Shown: piece by piece, positions 1-9,494 of the stretch | Numbering within the stretch: the first letter of the stretch is position 1 | How the letters are laid out: every line of letters starts with the position of its first letter | From: Flavobacteriales bacterium | GTDB lineage: Bacteria > Bacteroidota > Bacteroidia > Flavobacteriales_C > GCA-002722245 | DNA: 64,000 nt | Assembly (NCBI GenBank): GCA_002722245.1 | Contig: PBLA01000033.1 | Location: forward strand, 68,813-132,812 | Direction of reading: 5' to 3' | Translations under genes and position numbers: made by a program | The notes under the pieces: generated by a model | Told to the model about the DNA's origin: nothing | What the model saw: the letters and a program-made list of their open reading frames with translations, nothing else | The model's database searches: none

Positions 1-2921
1 ACCCAACCCTCACCTTTGATGGTACAGGAGAAAACTACACTGTATCAGGAGGAATTATTGGAGACGATGATACGTTACACAATCTGTTCGTCTATTTTGC
101 GGGAACTGTAGCCTCAACCGGAGCGGGAAGAACTGTGTTTAATGAAAATACACTTAATCATACAAGTGATACTTATGAAGTATATATGAATAGAAGTAAT
201 ACGGGAAACATATTGTTAGACAAAGGACAACATACTAACGGTACAGGTAGAGTAGTTGGAACGTTCGGTGAAACAGTTGATCAACCCCATATCGTTTCAG
301 CTTGTGCTGGAGAAACCACAAGCACTCCTCAGGGAACGAATAAATACATCACGAGAGACAACACCGTTGTTGACACTCAGGACGGAACCAGTAATGCGGA
401 AGGAAACGGGGACGATTTTTATCTTGGTTCACATGATGCGAATGGCAACGATTGGCATGGTAATATGTCTGAATTAATCATTTTAAATACAATTCCTACT
501 GCTGCAGAAGAAGATCAAATACAATCGTATTTGGCTGTTAAGTATGGTGTCACCTTAGCTTCAATGGACTATTTAAGTTCAAGCGGAACTGTAATTTGGG
601 ACAACTCAACCTACAGCTCTTACCACAATGATATTGCAGGAATTGGACGCGATGACCTCTCAGGATTGCATCAAAAACAATCTAAATCCGTAAACAGTGA
701 TGCTATTGTTACTATGAGTACTGAAGCTACAGCAGCGAACAATGCCGCTAACTCTACTTCTGTAACCGATGGAGCTTACCTCTTATGGGGGAATAACAAT
801 TCCTCAACTTCTTCTTATGATGATTTACCATCAGGATATTCTGGTAGATTGGATAAGGAATGGGTGGTTGAAATGACGGGTACCGTTTCCAATGTCCACG
901 TTGAATTTGATATCACTGATTTGCGTTTGGGTGGAGATGCCGCCTCCGATTTCTATTTACTCACCGATGCTGATGGTAATTTTACTGCTGGAGCATCCGC
1001 AACGGTTGCTTCAAGTTTCTCAGCCAATAAAGTCACCTTTGATGATGTAAACTTCTCGGATGGACAATACTTTACTCTCGCTACTCAAGAGCCTGGTCCG
1101 GGAGGAGCATCTAACAATCTACTCCTTTGGCTTAAAGCGGATGATCAGGCTCATAATTCAGGAACGACATTGGCTACGGACGGGCAAGATGTGGATAATT
1201 GGCACGATCAGTCTGGTCACAATCTTGATGCTGACGACAGTGGAGGGAATAGCCCTACTTGGGATGAAGATGCGATTAATTTTAATCCAGCTATTGATTT
1301 TACTGGAGGCTCTACTGGAACGCCATTGGATATTCCAAACGGAATCATGGAAGGAGGAACAAAGACGGACATGTATGTATATACTGTAGTTACCACCGAT
1401 GTTACTCAAACACAAACATTGTTTTGGCAAGATTTAAATACCGGGAATACAAATGAAGTCTTTAGCTTTATTCCGCATTATAGTAATAGCTACTCATACT
1501 GGGACAATGGAAATTCGTCTGCCTACAGGGCAGTAGCTGCCTCTGGTGTTACTGTTGGACAACCGCATTTATTCTCACTCAAAAGTACTACCGGTTCTAT
1601 GGAAATAAAAAGAGATAATAATTCCGTAGCAACTTCTTCAGCTACCGGAATTTCTACAGAAGACCATACTCAACCCTTCTACATTGGTTACAGGTGGAAT
1701 AACAGTACAAATTACTTTGATGGTCAACTCGCTGAGTTAATCATTTTTGAAGACGTCCCAACAGCTACGGAACAAGCACAAATAGAATCGTACCTAGCTA
1801 TGAAGTACGGCGTGCAAATGGATAATGGATTTACCTACTACAATTCCAGTGGTGGAACAGTATGGACTGATGACGCCACGTTTGATGATGATTTTGCCAT
1901 GATTGGACGTGATGACCTTTCTGAATTCGATCAGCGACAAGGGAAATCCGGGAACTCAGATGCGGTTGTAACGATGTCCACTCAGGCTATCGCCACAACA
2001 AATGCGGGGAATACTACCCAACTCGGTACAGATAAATCATTTGAAATGTGGGCCAATAATGGAGGGTCATTGGTGAAACAAACCTCCGAATTACACGCCG
2101 AATTCTCAGAACGATTGGGAAGAGAATGGCTTGTTCAAGAAACTGGTACTGTGGGGGATGTTGTGGTAGAGGTGGATTTATCCTCTGCCGGATTCTCCAA
2201 TACACATGTGAAAAATTTCGGACTGGTGATTGATGATGATGGTGACTTTACAGGAGGTACACAATCATGGATTGGTGCAGACACCTACTCCTCTAACAAA
2301 GTTACCTTCAATGCCGTGAACTTTTCAAATGGTGATTACTTTACGGTGATGAACACACCAAATGCACTGCCTGTAGAGCTTTTATACTTTGAAGGAAAAC
2401 GAGTGGGCAGTCATGTTCTACTCGAGTGGGAGACTCTGGCTGAAGTCAATAACGATTATTTCATTGTGGAAAAATCTACCGATGGCGAAAACTGGGAGGA
2501 AATTCTCACTGTTGACGGACAAGGAAATACCTCGCAACCTACTTACTATTCACAAATTGATATTAATGGGTGTGTAGGTATCTGTTATTATAGATTGATT
2601 CAAGTGGATTTTGATGGGCAAAGAGCTGAACCCGAAGTTCTTGTCCTAAAAGACAACACTCAAACTCCTGAACTGGCTATTTCTGTGAGTCCAAATCCGA
2701 TAAACCAAACTGCACACATTGCTTTTGTAGCTCCTGATGGTGGCGTGTTTACATTAAACATCACTACACAAACAGGGAAATTGATTTACAGTACAAAAGT
2801 TTTAGGTGATGAAGGGAATAATCACATCTCCTATGATGCCTCTTTCCTATCAAGCGGTTCGTATTATTTCATCTTGGAGGATGAAAAAGGAAACCGAACT
2901 CAGCAATTGGTGATTAAGTAA
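1..2921 (+). CDS. Large T9SS-exported repeat protein, 5' truncated by the window edge
   Basis: The reading frame is open from base 3, so the true start lies outside the window; about 972 residues are visible. Two tandem copies of a roughly 420-residue module can be seen. Each has a concanavalin/LamG-like jelly-roll part (marked by SELIILN near base 468 and AELIIFE near 1731), then an IGRDDLS...NSDA.VTMST block (near 640 and 1902) and a block with a REW/KEW core. A linker starting LPVELLYFEG, of the fibronectin-like kind often found before sorting signals, follows. The last ~75 residues (SVSPNP..., ending QQLVIK) form a type A T9SS C-terminal sorting domain. The protein should cross the outer membrane through the T9SS and be surface-anchored or released. 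Ligand unknown; adhesion or glycan binding is an inference. The DNA looks less AT-rich than its neighbours. Confidence 0.85.
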   Translation, partial: PTLTFDGTGENYTVSGGIIGDDDTLHNLFVYFAGTVASTGAGRTVFNENTLNHTSDTYEVYMNRSNTGNILLDKGQHTNGTGRVVGTFGETVDQPHIVSACAGETTSTPQGTNKYITRDNTVVDTQDGTSNAEGNGDDFYLGSHDANGNDWHGNMSELIILNTIPTAAEEDQIQSYLAVKYGVTLASMDYLSSSGTVIWDNSTYSSYHNDIAGIGRDDLSGLHQKQSKSVNSDAIVTMSTEATAANNAANSTSVTDGAYLLWGNNNSSTSSYDDLPSGYSGRLDKEWVVEMTGTVSNVHVEFDITDLRLGGDAASDFYLLTDADGNFTAGASATVASSFSANKVTFDDVNFSDGQYFTLATQEPGPGGASNNLLLWLKADDQAHNSGTTLATDGQDVDNWHDQSGHNLDADDSGGNSPTWDEDAINFNPAIDFTGGSTGTPLDIPNGIMEGGTKTDMYVYTVVTTDVTQTQTLFWQDLNTGNTNEVFSFIPHYSNSYSYWDNGNSSAYRAVAASGVTVGQPHLFSLKSTTGSMEIKRDNNSVATSSATGISTEDHTQPFYIGYRWNNSTNYFDGQLAELIIFEDVPTATEQAQIESYLAMKYGVQMDNGFTYYNSSGGTVWTDDATFDDDFAMIGRDDLSEFDQRQGKSGNSDAVVTMSTQAIATTNAGNTTQLGTDKSFEMWANNGGSLVKQTSELHAEFSERLGREWLVQETGTVGDVVVEVDLSSAGFSNTHVKNFGLVIDDDGDFTGGTQSWIGADTYSSNKVTFNAVNFSNGDYFTVMNTPNALPVELLYFEGKRVGSHVLLEWETLAEVNNDYFIVEKSTDGENWEEILTVDGQGNTSQPTYYSQIDINGCVGICYYRLIQVDFDGQRAEPEVLVLKDNTQTPELAISVSPNPINQTAHIAFVAPDGGVFTLNITTQTGKLIYSTKVLGDEGNNHISYDASFLSSGSYYFILEDEKGNRTQQLVIK

Positions 2922-2973
2922 ATCATTTCCGATGGTTTTATAAAAAATTGTATTGATAGACTGACTAAAAGCA

Positions 2974-3000
2974 ATCAGCTCCGCATAAAGCGAGGCTGAT
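2974..3000. terminator. Hairpin between convergent genes
   Basis: The arms ATCAGC and GCTGAT enclose an inner CGC/GCG pairing with a two-base mismatch and an ATAAA loop. It lies between the stop codons of the T9SS cargo gene and ftsZ, which converge here. There is no good T-run on either side, so terminator function is only a guess. Confidence 0.3.
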
Positions 3001-3028
3001 AGTTACCAATGTTATGTTTTACTTATTC

Positions 3029-4804
3029 TTAATCTACATTATCATGTAAAAACGAATTATTTGGGCGGATTTCTGGATTGTTCCCTCCATCGTCTCCTAA
3101 TGTAAATCGAGATACTTTATGCTCTGATGAATGTTGAACATTATCCAATCTCACTTGTCTTCTAATATAAGCTGGCTCATTCTCTAAATCACTTATACTT
3201 GAAGGATTTTTTAACTTAGCTGTTAAGTTGTTTAGCTGACTTAATCTCTGCTGTGATCTCCTCAATCGCTCTTCTGCATCTAATTCATCCGCAAAAGTAG
3301 CTTTCTTTGATTCATCGGACTCAATTGCAGACAATGATTCATTTGGAGTGGACGGGGTTTCCTGATTGGATGGAATACTATTGAAAACAGGTTCAAATTG
3401 CTGATTTACTTCTGTATCCAATGATGTTGATTCTTCGATAGATTCAATTTCATCATTTACTTGATTTTCCTCTTTAAAATCAAATACTGGGCTCTCCTCT
3501 ATAATTACATTATCTACTATAGAATCTTCAGCCTCTTCAACAGTACTTTTTTCTAATTCATCATAAAGGTTATGTATTATTTTTGGAGGCGTATTTGCCT
3601 GAGGCTCTTGAAACTTCTCTTTGGTATCTGTTGTTTGATACGAAGGAACATCTAAATCCATTTTGATCTGCTCTACTCTTGGCTGCGGAACACTATTTTG
3701 AATTTCATTCGTAATCTTAAGTTCTGGTTGATTAGATGGAAGAATCGGCTCTTGTTTTTTCTCCTCTGCAGGAGCGACTTCTTCTTTTAAATTATGGACT
3801 ACTTTTTCTTTTTTCTTTTCTGTTTGAATACCGCCAATAGTTTTGTTGGCTTCAAATCCTGTAGCAATTAATGTAATAGATATATTATCTCCTAATTCTT
3901 CATCCCTTCCTGTTCCCCAGATTATATCTGCGGATAGTCCTGCTTCATCTTGAATATAGTCTGTAATTTGAGAAATTTCATCCATCATCACTTCATTACT
4001 ACCAGAGGTGATATTCAAGAGTATATAATTCGCTCCTTCAATATTATTGTCATTTAATAAGGGTGATTCCAATGCTTCTTGAGCGGCTTTTAGTGCTCTG
4101 TTTTCACCTGACGCCAATGAGGATCCCATTATCGCAACACCACTATTGGTCATAACTGTCCGCACATCCTCAAAGTCAACATTAATATATCCTGTTCTGG
4201 TAATGATTTCTGCAATTCCTTTTGAGGCAGTAGTTAAGATATCGTCCGCTTTTGCAAACGCATCGGTTAGAGAGAGGTTTCCATATATTTCTCTTAACTT
4301 ATCATTACAGATAATCACACATGTATCTACTGAATCTCTTAATTCTTCTAGTCCACCATCGGCCTGATTTGATCTTTTTCTTCCTTCAAAACCAAATGGA
4401 TAGGTAACAATTGCAACAGTTAATATCCCCAACTCTCTTGCTGCTCTAGCAATTATTGGTGCTGCTCCTGTTCCGGTTCCACCACCCATTCCTGCTGTTA
4501 TAAACAGCATTTTGGTGTCTTTTTCAAGAATTTCCTTGATCTCATCAATATTTTCAATTGCTGCATTCTTTCCAACCTCAGCAATCGAGCCTGCTCCTCT
4601 TCCTCCTGTAAGGCTTAAACCCAATTGAATTTTGTTGGGAACAGGACTCATTTCTAAAGACTGTTCATCCGTATTACAGATGTAAAAATCTACTCCTTTG
4701 ATACCCTGTTTAAACATGTGGTTAACCGCATTGGATCCCCCACCGCCAACACCAAACACCTTGATGATGGAGCTTTCTGGTTTTTCTATTTCAAATTGCA
4801 TCAT
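3029..4804 (-). CDS. ftsZ: Cell division GTPase FtsZ
   Basis: Tubulin-like GTPase that polymerises into the Z-ring at midcell and recruits the divisome. The tubulin signature GGGTGTG lies near residue 107, the glycine-rich VGGGGSNAVNH near 18, and the T7-loop NVDFED that completes the neighbour's active site is present. I chose the start MMQFEIE because Bacteroidota FtsZ proteins usually begin MMQF; an in-frame ATG at 4837 would add 11 residues. At about 591 residues it is much longer than the ~385 of E. coli. The excess is an acidic, Glu/Ser/Pro/Gln-rich linker (about residues 330-570) before a short conserved tail. It is the last gene of the dcw cluster, 141 bases after ftsA. Confidence 0.97.
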   Translation of the reverse strand: MMQFEIEKPESSIIKVFGVGGGGSNAVNHMFKQGIKGVDFYICNTDEQSLEMSPVPNKIQLGLSLTGGRGAGSIAEVGKNAAIENIDEIKEILEKDTKMLFITAGMGGGTGTGAAPIIARAARELGILTVAIVTYPFGFEGRKRSNQADGGLEELRDSVDTCVIICNDKLREIYGNLSLTDAFAKADDILTTASKGIAEIITRTGYINVDFEDVRTVMTNSGVAIMGSSLASGENRALKAAQEALESPLLNDNNIEGANYILLNITSGSNEVMMDEISQITDYIQDEAGLSADIIWGTGRDEELGDNISITLIATGFEANKTIGGIQTEKKKEKVVHNLKEEVAPAEEKKQEPILPSNQPELKITNEIQNSVPQPRVEQIKMDLDVPSYQTTDTKEKFQEPQANTPPKIIHNLYDELEKSTVEEAEDSIVDNVIIEESPVFDFKEENQVNDEIESIEESTSLDTEVNQQFEPVFNSIPSNQETPSTPNESLSAIESDESKKATFADELDAEERLRRSQQRLSQLNNLTAKLKNPSSISDLENEPAYIRRQVRLDNVQHSSEHKVSRFTLGDDGGNNPEIRPNNSFLHDNVD

Positions 4805-4945
4805 AACATATGGTTTTGTGAGCACTGATTTTTTCACCAGTCTCTCGTTTTTATATTTAGGTGGGAAACATCAATTTTTCCCTTTTTCATTTTTATCTCT
4901 TTTCGTGGTCACTAAAAATCTTTTCTACGTCTGAGAAAAAGTTAT

Positions 4946-6217
4946 TTATTCACTATCATCTTCAAAAAACTCGCGACTTTTCTTTAAAATAACATCAAAG
5001 AAATTTCCTTTACTCTTACTCGAATGCCCTTTAACTTTATTCTCTTTATTCTTTTGTTGTTTTGCAACTTTCTCCAATCCTTTAATAACTAACCCTACTC
5101 CTGTTGCAAATACTGGACTCGTAATCTCCTCTGCATTTCCACTAGCCAAGTGTTCGTTGGGATACCCTACTCTAGTATCCATCCCTGTCATGTATTCTAT
5201 TAACTGCGTAATGTGCTTTAATTGAGATCCTCCTCCTGTTACTACTATACCACCAATTAATTTTTTTTCAAATCCTGAGTTTTTTATTTCAAAATGCACA
5301 TTTTCTATAATTTCTTCCAATCTGGCCTGAATAATATGGGCTAGATTTTTCACAGATATTTCTTTGGGCGCTCTTCCTCTCAAGCCGGGAATACTGACAA
5401 TTTCATTTTCTTGGTTTTCATTGGCCAAGGCAGAACCAAATTTAACTTTTAATAATTCTGCTTGTGATTTAATGATTGTACACCCTTCCTTTATATCTTC
5501 TGTGACTATATTTCCACCAAATGGAATCACAGCGGTATGCCGAATTATTTGATCCTGGAAAATAGCAATATCTGTTGTTCCTCCTCCAATATCAATTAAA
5601 GCAATTCCAGCTTCTTTTTCTTCCTCACTTAATACAGCTTCTGAAGAGGCCAATGGTTCAAGTATAAGATCGGCCACCTCGAGTCCTGCCTTTTCAACGC
5701 ATTTATAAATATTTTTTGCTGCAGTAACCTGACCTGTTATAATATGAAAGTTCGCCTCCAATCGGACACCTGCCATTCCTATTGGATCTTTTATACCTTG
5801 CTCATTGTCTACGATGTATTCCTGTGGAAGAACATGGATGATTTCTTCACCTGGTAATGTAACCAGCTTGTACATATCGTCAATCAATCCATCTACATCA
5901 ACTTGACCTATCTCGTCGTCGTAAGAATGTCTAATCCTTTCTCCTCTATGCTGCAAACTTTTAATGTGCTGACCCGCTATCCCTACATTCACAACGCGAA
6001 TATCCACACCGGATTGCGCCTCTGCCTCTGCTACGGCTGTTTTAATACTATCAACTGTTTTATCAATGTTTGAAACCACTCCTCTGGTTACTCCGACGGA
6101 CTCGGTTTTCCCCATCCCTAGGATTTCAATTTTACCAAATTCATTTCTGCGCCCCACCATACAAACGATTTTGGTGGTTCCTATATCTAATCCTACAACA
6201 ATATCTGACGTACTCAT
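4946..6217 (-). CDS. ftsA: Cell division protein FtsA
   Basis: Actin-like ATPase that tethers FtsZ filaments to the membrane. The N-terminal phosphate-1 motif GLDIGTTK and the phosphate-2 motif IDIGGGTTDIA are clear. The C-terminus (FFDVILKKSREFFEDD) can form the amphipathic membrane-targeting helix, preceded by a Lys-rich linker. I chose the start MSTSDIVVGLDIG because it places the gene 10 bases after the ftsQ stop and matches the usual family start; an in-frame ATG 36 bases upstream would overlap ftsQ. About 423 residues, normal for the phylum. Order ftsQ-ftsA-ftsZ is conserved. Confidence 0.96.
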   Translation of the reverse strand: MSTSDIVVGLDIGTTKIVCMVGRRNEFGKIEILGMGKTESVGVTRGVVSNIDKTVDSIKTAVAEAEAQSGVDIRVVNVGIAGQHIKSLQHRGERIRHSYDDEIGQVDVDGLIDDMYKLVTLPGEEIIHVLPQEYIVDNEQGIKDPIGMAGVRLEANFHIITGQVTAAKNIYKCVEKAGLEVADLILEPLASSEAVLSEEEKEAGIALIDIGGGTTDIAIFQDQIIRHTAVIPFGGNIVTEDIKEGCTIIKSQAELLKVKFGSALANENQENEIVSIPGLRGRAPKEISVKNLAHIIQARLEEIIENVHFEIKNSGFEKKLIGGIVVTGGGSQLKHITQLIEYMTGMDTRVGYPNEHLASGNAEEITSPVFATGVGLVIKGLEKVAKQQKNKENKVKGHSSKSKGNFFDVILKKSREFFEDDSE

Positions 6218-6227
6218 TCTAATTTCA

Positions 6228-7004
6228 TTATTTGCAAACAATCTGTCTTTCAAACTTCACGTTCACCTCTTGATATTTGTTCCACCCCATTTTCGGGGCG
6301 ATCTCATCGTAATACCTTTTTATTTTTCTTAATTTCTTTTTGTAGTTGGTTAATTCTCCAAAAATAAATTCTTCTCTTCCTAACAGGGGTACAAGTACAG
6401 CATCTCCTTTTTCATTAATGTATACCTGCCCTATTTGTGATCTCCAAAATGAATCTTTGCGCACATACTCCGCAAATGCATACACATCATTAATCAGCTT
6501 TGTATGATTTATTACATCCTTATTCACTAACGTATCCTTCAAGAACCGATTGTACTGACTTAGATGTCCTGTTACCAATAATACACGCGGCGAGTATTTA
6601 GAAGTCCATTCCATAGTTCCTCCATTATCATCCACATAAAATCCAGATGTGGAATCCGGTTTTATTCGTGCAATTACTTTTTTAAGCGTTATTTCTAAAT
6701 GAACGTCCCCATTATGTCCTGTATATACCTCTGCACTTTTTACAGCTGTTTGCTCTTCTAGTAGCTTTTCAACCTCCTCTAAATGCAGACTGCTTAATGG
6801 CTTCCCCATTAAAGTATCTTGCCGAGAATAAACTAGATCCCTGATATCGTTTTGATCCATAAAAGGATCACCTTGAGTAATATCAATGGATACGATGACA
6901 TTTCGCACCAACGTTTTTTCCTGTTCATGTTTAGCAAAAGAAACCAAAACTATGAGGCTAAAAAACAATGTAAATAAAACGATATTCCTTAGCGCTTTTT
7001 TCAT
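6228..7004 (-). CDS. ftsQ: Cell division protein FtsQ
   Basis: Bitopic divisome protein linking early and late division proteins. A short Lys-rich cytoplasmic start (MKKALRN) is followed by one membrane segment (about residues 7-24), then a periplasmic part with a POTRA-like region (LVRNVIVSIDITQGD...) and a beta domain. FtsQ is poorly conserved; the call rests on topology, length (~258 residues) and position between murC and ftsA. An upstream in-frame ATG at 7067 would overlap the murC end by over 50 bases, so the start at 7004, 10 bases after the murC stop, is preferred. Confidence 0.9.
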   Translation of the reverse strand: MKKALRNIVLFTLFFSLIVLVSFAKHEQEKTLVRNVIVSIDITQGDPFMDQNDIRDLVYSRQDTLMGKPLSSLHLEEVEKLLEEQTAVKSAEVYTGHNGDVHLEITLKKVIARIKPDSTSGFYVDDNGGTMEWTSKYSPRVLLVTGHLSQYNRFLKDTLVNKDVINHTKLINDVYAFAEYVRKDSFWRSQIGQVYINEKGDAVLVPLLGREEFIFGELTNYKKKLRKIKRYYDEIAPKMGWNKYQEVNVKFERQIVCK

Positions 7005-7014
7005 GTTGGTTTTC

Positions 7015-8385
7015 CTATTCTCGATGTTTTTGCAAGAACTCTTTAACGTTTTGTACTTCTGCGCCAATATCTCCGGCTCCTATAGTTAAAACTACGTTAC
7101 ATTTTGATGCGCGAATAAGGGATAGGAGTTGTTTTTTTGAACAAAGCGTTTTTGAATTCATTTGAATAAGGTCCAAAAGCATTTGCGAATTCACTCCAGG
7201 AATAGGTAATTCTCTTGCTGGATAAATGGGAAGAAGGATCACTTCATCCAACAATTCTAGACTTTGAGCAAATCCTTTTGCAAAATCATGTGTTCTGCTA
7301 TATAAATGAGGTTGAAAAACTCCAAGAACCATGCGGTTTGGAAACATTTTTCGTACAGACTCTACCAATTTTGTAATCTCTGCTGGATGATGCGCGTAGT
7401 CATCGATATACACTATTTTATCGGTCTTAAGCTGAACATCAAATCGCCTATCCACTCCTGTATAGCGAGCAATGGCCGATTTTAATTCTTCGGGAGATAT
7501 ACCTCGTTCAATACCAACCCCAAATGCAGCTAGGGCATTTTCCATATTATGAATTCCAGGCAACCCTATTTTAACATCTTCAACAACACCTCCTGCCCAA
7601 TGAAAGTCAGCTCTAAACTCCGAATTTTCTACCCGAAAATTAGCCGTGTAATAATCCGCTTCAGTATCTTCAATCGAATATGTTTTGTAGGAATTACCCA
7701 AAATTGGTTTGAGGGAGGAATGAATCAATCCAATTCCATTTGAAGAAAGGTTGTTTGTTAAAAAATGCTTAAACGTTCGCTGCATTTCTTCCTTTGTTCC
7801 ATAAATATCCAAATGATCTGGGTCAATGGCTGATACAACAATCATTTCTGGATGTAAGTGTAAAAATGACCTGTCGTACTCATCGGCTTCAATTACGGTA
7901 ACTTTACTTTCCGAGTCATGGAAATAATTGCTTCCAAGATCTTTTGAAATTCCTCCTAAAAAAGCGGTAAACGGAATATTACAATGGTGAAATACATGAG
8001 CAACCATACTGGAGATTGTTGTTTTACCGTGCGTACCTGAAATTGCTACACTTTTATTTGATTGTGTAATCAAGCCTAAGACTTCCGATCTTTTCAACAG
8101 TTCGAACCCTTCCGTTTTGAAGTAATTATATTCAGAATGATTATTTGGAATAGCTGGAGTATAAATGATTAGAGCACGCTCCTTTTTCTTAAATTCCGGA
8201 GCGACTAATGACAAGTCATCTTCATAATGAATTTCTATTCCTTCCGCCTCAAGTTGTTGAGTAAGTGGTGTGGCTGTTTTATCATAGCCGCCGACGCGAC
8301 ACCCATTTTGTGAAAAATAACGCGCCAAGGCACTCATTCCTATTCCTCCAATCCCAATGAAATAAACATTTTCTTTAGATGTCAC
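7015..8385 (-). CDS. murC: UDP-N-acetylmuramate--L-alanine ligase MurC
   Basis: Cytoplasmic ATP-dependent ligase adding L-Ala to UDP-MurNAc, the first peptide-stem step of peptidoglycan synthesis. The N-terminal glycine-rich motif GIGGIGMSALA, the Mur-ligase P-loop SGTHGKTT near residue 117, and the DDYAHHPAEI motif of the C-terminal half are visible. Length 456 residues is normal. Its start codon overlaps the murG stop by four bases (ATGA), a translational coupling arrangement. Confidence 0.97.
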   Translation of the reverse strand: MTSKENVYFIGIGGIGMSALARYFSQNGCRVGGYDKTATPLTQQLEAEGIEIHYEDDLSLVAPEFKKKERALIIYTPAIPNNHSEYNYFKTEGFELLKRSEVLGLITQSNKSVAISGTHGKTTISSMVAHVFHHCNIPFTAFLGGISKDLGSNYFHDSESKVTVIEADEYDRSFLHLHPEMIVVSAIDPDHLDIYGTKEEMQRTFKHFLTNNLSSNGIGLIHSSLKPILGNSYKTYSIEDTEADYYTANFRVENSEFRADFHWAGGVVEDVKIGLPGIHNMENALAAFGVGIERGISPEELKSAIARYTGVDRRFDVQLKTDKIVYIDDYAHHPAEITKLVESVRKMFPNRMVLGVFQPHLYSRTHDFAKGFAQSLELLDEVILLPIYPARELPIPGVNSQMLLDLIQMNSKTLCSKKQLLSLIRASKCNVVLTIGAGDIGAEVQNVKEFLQKHRE

Positions 8386-9494
8386 TTTTGGATTAATTTT
8401 TCCACCTCAATCATTATTAGATCTGCGGCGTTTTCAATTTTTAGTTTCTCAATATTTCGTGTTAAAACAGTTCGTTTTATTTCATCAGAAAGTAATGAGT
8501 CCAGTTCCGTGAATAAACGCTCTTTCGCCTCTGAATCTTTTACCAAAACACCTGCATTATTATTTACAAGGGCCAAGGCATTAGCTGTTTGATGATCTTC
8601 TGCAGCATGAGGAAAGGGTATTAAAATACAAGGTTTACCCACAAGGCTTAATTCAGTTACTGACATGGCTCCAGACCGAGAAATCACGATATCCGCTGCA
8701 GCGTAAGCGAGGTCCATATTGTAAATAAACTCATGCGCTTGGAGTAATTCACTTCCAATAGCCTTTACCCGATCCTGAGATTGGGTTTTATAAAACTTTC
8801 CAGTTTGCCATAAAAGTTGATATTCTTTTTCTACAAATTTTTCCAATACTGCATCAAGTGCATGATTAATACTTCGAGCACCTTGACTTCCTCCAATGGA
8901 TAAAACGATTGGTTTGTCACTTTTTAGATTAAAGTGTTCTAATGCTCGCGCTCTTTTCCCTTCAAGTTTCTGAATTTCCTGTCGAACAGGATTCCCTGTA
9001 ATAACTAGATTATTCGCTTTTGGAAAAAAGGATTTCATCCCTTGAAATGCAACACATACTGTATTTACATGTTTACCGAGTAATTTATTGGTAATCCCTG
9101 GATATGAATTTGATTCATGAATTAATGTTGGTACTTTACTCCATGTTGCGGCTTTCAAAAGAGGGCCACTGGCAAATCCTCCAACACCAATACAAATATC
9201 TGGTTGAAACTGTTTTATGATTTTACGAGCATTCCATAAACTATGGATTAATTTAATTGGAAAAGAGAGGTTTGATAAGGTTAACTTTCTCTGAATGCCA
9301 CTAATCCATAACCCTTTGATTTTGTACCCTGCTTTGGGAACCTTTTCCATCTCCATTTTTCCCTTTGCACCTACAAAAAGAATAGTTGAATCGGGATATT
9401 TTTTTTGAATAGCGTTTGCTATAGCAACCGCAGGAAATATATGGCCTCCAGTTCCACCCCCGCTTATTATAACTCTAGGTGACTGCTTCATCAT
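8382..9494 (-). CDS. murG: Lipid II synthase glycosyltransferase MurG
   Basis: Peripheral membrane GT28 enzyme that transfers GlcNAc from UDP-GlcNAc to lipid I, giving lipid II. The N-terminal GGGTGGHIFPA loop, the central SIGGSQGARSIN motif and the C-terminal EDHQTANA nucleotide-binding motif are all present; 370 residues is usual. The start overlaps the 3' end of ftsW by 20 bases. A second ATG directly follows the first, so the start may be one codon later. Confidence 0.97.
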   Translation of the reverse strand: MMKQSPRVIISGGGTGGHIFPAVAIANAIQKKYPDSTILFVGAKGKMEMEKVPKAGYKIKGLWISGIQRKLTLSNLSFPIKLIHSLWNARKIIKQFQPDICIGVGGFASGPLLKAATWSKVPTLIHESNSYPGITNKLLGKHVNTVCVAFQGMKSFFPKANNLVITGNPVRQEIQKLEGKRARALEHFNLKSDKPIVLSIGGSQGARSINHALDAVLEKFVEKEYQLLWQTGKFYKTQSQDRVKAIGSELLQAHEFIYNMDLAYAAADIVISRSGAMSVTELSLVGKPCILIPFPHAAEDHQTANALALVNNNAGVLVKDSEAKERLFTELDSLLSDEIKRTVLTRNIEKLKIENAADLIMIEVEKLIQK

